From contig CM029663.1 of the NCBI GenBank assembly GCA_017311315.1, forward strand, positions 34,886,622 through 34,950,621: a stretch of 64,000 nt of DNA, read 5' to 3'. Numbering within the stretch: the stretch's first letter is position 1; every line of letters starts with the position of its first letter. The DNA comes from Dendrocalamus latiflorus. Lineage: Eukaryota; Streptophyta; Magnoliopsida; Poales; Poaceae. The notes below the pieces were generated by a model, which saw only the letters and a program-made list of their open reading frames with translations, ran no database searches and had not been told where the DNA came from. This document shows, one piece after another, positions 58,263-64,000 of the stretch. The position numbers and the translations under genes are program-made.

Positions 58263-61200
58263 ATGGGCAATAGAGCAGCTTTTGTGGTTGCGTTCCTCAT
58301 AAGGTCCATATATGGAGGCATGCAGATAATAACCAAAGATGCGTTTAATGAAGGCATGAGCACGTCTGTATTTGTTTTCTACAGGCATGCAATTGCTATT
58401 CTGTTCTTAGTGCCCATTGCTTTTGTGCTTGAAAGGTAATGAAGTTTTTTTACTTATTTGCCTGGATGTCACCATGGAAGCATGCATTGAGGTTTCTTGG
58501 TGCAGAAAAACCGCTCCACCACTGTCATACAAAGTCTCTCTGAAACTATTTGTGCATGCGTTATACGGGTAAGTCAAAGTGTTATTTATATGCTTTACGT
58601 GTTTTCATTCTTCTCCGTCTGATTGATATTGACCTGAAACATCTTGGCTATCAAGCCAAATCGTTGCTTGCAAAAAAGCAGCACTAGTTTTCATAATCTT
58701 CATATTAAACTGGATGTGTTTCACAATCTTCATTTGGAAGTTCCTGTCTGACCATTCTATGTTTGTAGTTCTTTTGATCCTTTTGCACTTCTGTGCAAAG
58801 CTCTTCAGTTTTCCCGTTCAGTCATTTGTGCACTTCTCATTTTTCTTGGGTTAAAGGGCAGTATATATTGTTCTTTTCTCTCTTTTCTTGGTCATAGTGC
58901 AGTACATATTGTTCTTCCCTCTCTTTTCTAGGTTATATTGAAATATATAATTAATTTCCTTCAAAGAACTATACACTTAATTAGCTTCACAACTGACAGT
59001 CCAGCGTTAAGATGTTCCGAAGAACAGATCAATTTATGTAAAATTTCATACAGATTTTCCAACTGACAGTGGTACATCTGTGCAGATGTTGTCGAATATT
59101 TATTTAAGTAGCTCTATTGAATTGCTCTCTTCATAATTGTTAATTTTGTGAATTAGTTGTGTTGTCAATTTGTGCCATTTATTCTACTTGCAGCACAGTC
59201 ATTAATCATTTTATGTCTATTTTCCTTTTTATTAGAATTTCTGGCGCAATAAACATATTTAGCCTTGGCCTCAGTTATGCTTCAGCAACATCATCATCTG
59301 CAATATTTAACCTTCTACCAGTGGTGGCTTTCTTTTTGGCTGTTCTGTTGGGGTAAGGGTTTTCGTTTTATGCTTGCATTCCTTCCTAGAAAGATAGGAA
59401 TAATATACTCATGATTGTCTTGTTTTGCTAGGATGATAAATTTTGTACTAAACCAGATAAGGCACAGACTAAGCTAATTGTCCGTTGCTTTCCTTTTACA
59501 TAGTATACTGTAGGACCTAGTCTTACAGGAGATCAATTTAGACCCCTTCCAAATCATGACACGTAACACATGAATAGTAAAGCTGTCCATCTACCACTGC
59601 TTCAAGATTCATGTTGCCACATGTTATGATTGTGAAGGAGTCCAACTTGATCCCCTGTAACACAAGCTCCTATAGGATTTTCTCACTATTCAAATATGTA
59701 CTATAACTGAACATAATATGCAGTCCCTGTTTGGATTTGGAATGCATAAATTTTACAAGAAACAGTTACCTGCAGAAATTGGGAAGAAAATCCCATGTTC
59801 CAAATGGGTATGCAATCTGTAGGAAGTCCAATATAGATCTGAACATATGCATTGGACAGTTTATAAGCTATCATAGCATGGAAATGAATTTTATCATTAC
59901 CACCCGACACAATAACAAAAAGCATAGATCACTTCAAACTGTAATATCTAGAGCCTCCGAACTGTAATATCTAGAGCCAAAATTTATAGAATATTGTAAT
60001 ATACGAATAATAAAGTGATTATTAAACAAAAATTGATGAAAAGAAATAACTTGGAAGAACCTCCAAACTGTAATATCTAGAGCCAAAATTTTGTGAACCT
60101 GTGAGTGATTTATATCAGAGAGATTAGTTATGGAGCCTTGTGCAATTTTTCCACAAACTTGAGGAGATTTGCTATATTAAAATTCTCAATTTGGTATTCC
60201 TCACTGTCTGGTAGGATGGAGTCTTTGAACTTGAAGAGGTTCCACGGGATTGCAAAAGTTTCCGGTGTAGTGTTTTGCATTGCTGGTGTTATTGTACTTG
60301 CATTTTACCAAGGACCTGAATTGAAATCTTTCAACCATCACCATCTTTTTCATCACATAAGTACCTCCCATGCTGGGGTTACTGCTCATCCTACAAGGAC
60401 TTGGATATTAGGAATTTTCTTAACGGCTTTATCTACTACATGTTGGGCTCTTTGGACAGTACTTCAGGTATGAATCTTTTCAGAGCCACTCTGAAATGTT
60501 AACAATGGATCAAATGGTACTCTGGGCTTGTTCATGCTATTTACCTTGATGGTACTACTTCTCAGGGGCCTATGTTGGAAGCTTACCCCTCTAAACTGCT
60601 CAACACAACTCTCCAGTTGATCTTTGGAACTATTCAGTGTTTCTTCATCGCTTTAGCGGTTGAGAGAGATTTTTCACGATGGAAGCTGGGACTAGATATA
60701 GGTCTTATTGCTGTGCTTTACTCTGTAAGTCATTGATCTCCTCAGATTGTTTGGTTATTTAAGGGTGTTTTCTTATGACATGTCTGGCAGAATCCTGGCC
60801 CTTGAGTAAAAAATAGCAGTGCAAGGTCAATAAATACATGGTAATAAGTCGTCAAAAATAATACATGGTAATACTATCAACTAAGAAAGTTTCAAGAGGA
60901 ATTTTTCTGCTCGATGCATCCAATGGTAATGATCACTTGCACTGTTGATTCAAATGGAAGAAAAGTAATGTCAATTGTGCCAAACTGCATTTCAGCAAAG
61001 GACATCTTAAACTCTGACTCTGAGTTCCTGTAAATCTTTTAGGGCATGTTTGGGACTGTACATTCCTCAAACGTCAAAGCGTGTTTAATATTAGGTTTCT
61101 TGAAGCTCAGAGTGAATTCTAATGACGTTTGTTTCAGATCGTACTTACATTTTTCACTTTGTTATTACAGTTTCCTTTGTTTTCCTACCAATCATCAAAA

Positions 61201-61636
61201 CACATGTTCCTGCATTTCCCTGTGTTTACACTGCCAATGTAACAATGAGATTACTGGACACTGAGTGCAGGGCATACTTGTTTCTGGAGTTGCATATTAC
61301 ATGCAAGTATGGGTGATTGACAAGAGCGGACCGGTTTTCTTGTCCATGACAATGCCCATAACTCTGCTTGTCACAGTAGTGCTGTCCTCTCTCTTAGGAG
61401 AAGCAGTTACCCTGGGAAGGTGTCTCTTTCTACTGACCAGCTCACTGTCATGTTTTCATTAACAATGAAAAAGCTTCGTGATTTTGACGCTGAATTTGGT
61501 TTTTTTTGCCTGCAGTATAATAGGTGGAGTGATAATGGTTGGAGGTCTGTATTGTGTTCTTTGGGCGAAGAGAACAGAACAAATAGCTGCAAGCAAGCAA
61601 CAAATGGCAGTTCCAGTCCAGGCAACACAAGTTTAG
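58263..61636 (+). CDS. WAT1-related (UMAMIT/nodulin MtN21-type) transporter, 7 exons, 344 aa
   Basis: Exons are 58263-58435, 58506-58568, 59236-59352, 60215-60467, 60566-60724, 61271-61419 and 61516-61636. All six introns are GT-AG and phases match throughout, giving 344 codons and a TAG at 61634-61636. The protein has ten predicted hydrophobic segments (about residues 5-22, 37-57, 80-98, 100-118, 128-147, 180-202, 213-235, 244-270, 275-302 and 303-322) in two EamA repeats. Family marks are Y-R-H near 40, A-S-A-T-S-S-S-A-I-F-N-L-L-P near 94-107 and E-A-V-T-L-G near 299. Relatives in plants move amino acids or auxin across the plasma membrane or tonoplast; the substrate here is unknown. The length is near the family's usual 340-400. 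It looks intact. A young chromovirus lies 89 bp upstream of the ATG, so its original promoter has been displaced by 5.4 kb. Confidence 0.93.
59510..59676. repeat. Fold-back (MITE-like) element in intron 3 of the WAT1-type gene
   Basis: The left arm 59510-59575 (taggacctagtcttacagg...) and right arm 59607-59676 are imperfect inverted copies over about 65 bp, with a loop of about 30 bp. The transcript of intron 3 could form a long hairpin. Family not identified. Confidence 0.7.
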
Positions 61637-62082
61637 ATCAAGCTCTCTCTTTTGGTCGTGTCCGGAAAGTCAATAATAGTTCCAGCCTTTCGGTGTGATT
61701 CTCATGGTTAATGGTCAGATATGGTATAAAGCTGTACCCTTCGATATTTTCACAATTTATTATATTTTAGGCTGGTTTCCCATTTTGTCAAAATCAAGAG
61801 AATCGTCAAGTTTGTTATCCTTCTTTTTCTTCAAATTAGGTATTTTATGCTTTGATCTTGTACATGTTAATTTGACATCTCTTGTTCTCTTGTACTTCAC
61901 GCTCTTGTTCCCTCAGCTGATCCTAGCTGTCAACACGTGTAAGAAATTTTACACCTCCAAGCTCAACTGAAGCACGATTGTTTGTATTGGTCACTCAAAA
62001 TGATGTATTTGCATATCCAGTCAATCCCTCTTGTTTATTGAATTTACATGTGCAGGTCTATCCAACAAATGATGTGTTTATG
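61637..62082 (+). other. 3' flank of the WAT1-type gene
   Basis: T-rich sequence expected to hold the 3' UTR; no canonical AATAAA was pinned down. An open frame at 61695-61970 has no family resemblance. The copia LTR begins at 62083. Confidence 0.5.
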
Positions 62083-63550
62083 TGTTAGACCATATGGATA
62101 GGTCATGAGGATAGTGATGATGAATGATTGACTTTTAGGTTGTATCAAAATTTACGTTTGTGAAAGTGTCGGACAAGACACTATTGTAAAACTGAAAATG
62201 ACAAAATATTCAGATTTAGGAGGTCGGACTGCCATGTATGGAAGGTCTGATCAGCCAGCGGTTTGATCAGCTCATACATGGTGGTCAGACCAGTTTTTTA
62301 AGATGATCTCAAGTTGATTTGTGAAAAATGTGGAAATTGAGCTCATAGAAGATTTGGTTCGAGTTTATGGGTGAATTATGGTGTATTATGCGTGTGTGGA
62401 TTGATGCTGGTCAAGTTGGAGAGAATTTATACTGGGAAAACATTCTTCGGTCTTTATATGTTCAGGTTGAGTATAGAGGTGATCATAGTCGATGATGAGG
62501 TGGACTGGGAGTAGGATGGGGAGATCCGAGGTTTAGATGGTCGAGAATGTCACGAGATGGTTGGGCTCATGCTTGGGTATGTGGAGATCGAAGGTGGATG
62601 ATACGTGGAGAAGCAATGGGAGGTGCGGTCCTAGAGGCTTCAACAAATGACGAGTTGTAAATTGGATAGTCTATAGTATGGAAGGTGTACCCCGAGAAAG
62701 AGGAGAAGGTTTCGTAAGAGACGTTGAGTCGGAGTAGGACTCAAATTCGTGATCCACTTGGAGAGAATTCTTAAGGTGTCAGAGGATATAAATAGAGGTG
62801 AAGGGGCATAGTAAACGTACGGGTTTTTGGAAAAGCATTGAGAAGGTTTTAGTTTTGGGTAGACTTTTAGGGGTGCTTTTGAGGCACTTTGTAAACCCAT
62901 AAATATCCAGCAACAAACATCAATTTGAATCAATCTTGTTCTTGATTTGCGGAAAGTGCTGGTGATTGCAGGTGTCGAAGCGTTCGAGCGAAGGAAGCTT
63001 TCGACTACGTGCAAAGGTGCCGAATCATTGCCGAAAAATAGAGAAAATATGAGTACTCGTTGCATCCTTCAAGGCGCAGGTGATCGAGAGGTTTTTTCTC
63101 CCGCAGCCGAAGTTATGACTACGCATAAACCAGTCAAAGTTATGAGTCAGTGCAAAGTAGTCGAAGCTTACGAGTCAGTGCAAATCGGTCGAAGTTCGAG
63201 TACGTGCAAATCAGTCGAAGTTCGAGTATGTGCAAAGCTATCGAAGCTTACGAGTGCTAACTAGTCGAAGATCAAGAGTGCGAAGCAGTCATAGCTTATG
63301 AGCGCAGAAGAAGTTTACAATTGCCAATCATGGTCGAACTTTACGACTAATAAGAGATTACGATAGCTGAGTGGTTGAGCGTCAAGCGGCTGTAACCACC
63401 ATCAAAATTTACAGCTAGTAAGAGGTTACGACAGTTGAGCAGTCGAGCGTCGAGCTATCAAAATCTACATATGGTAAGTGAGGTTACTTTTGAGTTCTGA
63501 ATAACGACTACAATCATTCACTCCCTCTAATTGCTGTGTTCGATCCTACA
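62083..63550 (+). mobile_element. Copia 5' LTR (1468 bp)
   Basis: It starts TGTTAGACCATATGG and ends TTCGATCCTACA, followed directly by an initiator-Met PBS. The terminal sequences are related to the solo LTRs at 28402 and 41849, and a sparse version of their ggtcagacc motifs is at 62215-62310. The right third has repeated gtcgaag/cgagtcgaag words (63060-63470). Confidence 0.85.
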
Positions 63551-63552
63551 AG

Positions 63553-63564
63553 TGGTATCAGAGC
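63553..63564 (+). promoter_or_regulatory. Initiator-Met PBS of the copia element
   Basis: TGGTATCAGAGC, 2 nt after the LTR end. Confidence 0.95.
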
Positions 63565-63572
63565 CAGTTGCT

Positions 63573-63620
63573 ATGGCATCAGAGAGGTATGTGAACCGTC
63601 CACCCATATTAGATGGTACT
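63573..63620 (+). pseudogene. Copia gag, first 16 codons, cut by a Tat LTR
   Basis: ATG at 63573 opens M-A-S-E-R-Y-V-N-R-P-P-I-L-D-G-T, a typical copia gag start in which an Asn-Tyr-x-x-Trp stretch would come next. Instead the Tat LTR starts at 63621, exactly between codons. The rest of gag, if present, lies beyond the right edge. The start context is good and the LTR and PBS upstream are intact. Confidence 0.85.
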
Positions 63621-63866
63621 TGTTGTAGGGGTGGCCCCCACCTAAGCCCAGCAAGCCTGTTAGGAGGTTGTAAGGCCCGAAATGGGACATGTATAATGAC
63701 ATAAGTGCCCCTGAGGGGGATGTTCAGATGTAAGGGTATCACTGTAAAAACACTCCCCATGAGGATATATATATACACGATACAGGACATGGGGTAAACC
63801 CTAAGCACTTGCTCACCTAACTCTCCACTACCATACTCTCTCTCTGTTTGGTCTGTAGCCACAACA
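63621..63866 (+). mobile_element. 5' LTR of a second Tat element
   Basis: TGTTGTAGGGG to CCACAACA, 246 bp. A TATATATATA box is at about 63763-63774. The 5-bp upstream flank is GTACT; the matching copy would lie outside the window. It is related along its length to 10181-10528. Confidence 0.93.
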
Positions 63867-63886
63867 GTTGGCGCCGTCCGTGGGGA
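63867..63886 (+). promoter_or_regulatory. PBS of the second Tat element
   Basis: GTTGGCGCCGTCCGTGGGGA directly after the LTR, identical in its core to 10161-10180. Confidence 0.88.
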
Positions 63887-63920
63887 GGAACGGAGAGCAA
63901 GCCTCAAGATCCGAAGAAGG

Positions 63921-64000
63921 ATGGCACCGAAGAAAGCTCCAGTGTCGGCGGCGAAGAAGAAGAAGGCGGGAGCGACGGGGTCTCGCGTCAACACCAGGGC
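63921..64000 (+). CDS. Tat gag, N-terminal start (runs off the window)
   Basis: ATG at 63921 opens M-A-P-K-K-A-P-V-S-A-A-K-K-K, matching the gag start at 10127 on the minus strand (M-A-P-K-K-A-S-P-S-A-A-K-K-K). Twenty-six codons are visible, all open, with a Lys-rich basic start. Gag forms the particle that packages the element's RNA. Whether the full frame is intact cannot be seen here. Confidence 0.85.
   Translation, partial: MAPKKAPVSAAKKKKAGATGSRVNTR

Noticed and set aside
59721..59830. Tourist-like MITE suggested by cctgtttgga ... tccaaatggg in intron 3
   Set aside because: The terminal match is short and no TAA-type duplication is evident.

Overview
This is a gene-poor, repeat-dense stretch of a grass (Poaceae, rice-like) nuclear genome. 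The evidence is plant GT-AG introns, Ty1/copia and Ty3/gypsy elements of lineages typical of grasses (Tat, Reina-type chromovirus, a Sirevirus-like copia), CACTA and hAT elements, and 5-kb-scale LTRs of the Del/Tekay type. I cannot name the species from sequence alone. Only two long reading frames look intact: a WAT1/UMAMIT-type membrane transporter gene in seven exons (58263-61636) and the 1498-codon gag-pol of a very young Reina-like chromovirus (53175-57671) that landed about 90 bp upstream of the transporter's start codon.

Layout from the left. 1-2150 is a truncated gypsy-type LTR. 2151-10528 is a decayed Tat-lineage gypsy element on the minus strand (LTR, PBS, gag, PR, RT, RNase H, second archaeal-type RNase H, IN, two tandem arrays, then an antisense ORF). 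10677-14095 is a non-autonomous CACTA (TSD TCA) carrying pieces of an RBMX2-like RRM gene and of a retroelement pol. 14096-17956 holds two LTR-type blocks. 17957-33462 is the remains of a minus-strand copia element, split by a 5965-bp non-autonomous Tat-like LTR element (20863-26827, TSD ATCAT), a solo LTR (28402-30392, TSD CTCAA) and a second CACTA (31145-33030, TSD CAT). 34610-39658 is a 5.05-kb solo LTR (TSD TGCGG). It is followed by a 0.5-kb direct duplication, a non-autonomous hAT (40979-41782, TSD CTAGGGAG) and a solo LTR (41849-43668, TSD GAGCT) that is an inverted relative of the one at 28402. 44600-50400 holds a MITE-like element, two LTR fragments facing each other and a broken gypsy gag.

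52802-58173 is the complete chromovirus (TSD GAAGT; its two 485-bp LTRs differ at one base). The WAT1-type gene follows. Beyond it a copia 5' LTR with PBS and the first 16 codons of gag (62083-63620) is cut by a new Tat element, whose LTR, PBS and gag start run off the right end.

The most notable structure is the pairing of the autonomous Tat element with a non-autonomous relative. They share LTR termini and tandem arrays in which TATAAATAAG and TCTAAATAAG half-units alternate in the same orientation, although the unit length differs (142 versus 106 bp). The non-autonomous element also carries hairpin-rich 96-bp repeats and a modular 58 + n x 21 bp array. I found no CRISPR array, operon, canonical rRNA or canonical tRNA. 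The nested insertions allow a relative chronology, and several flanking frames become continuous when inserts are mentally removed.
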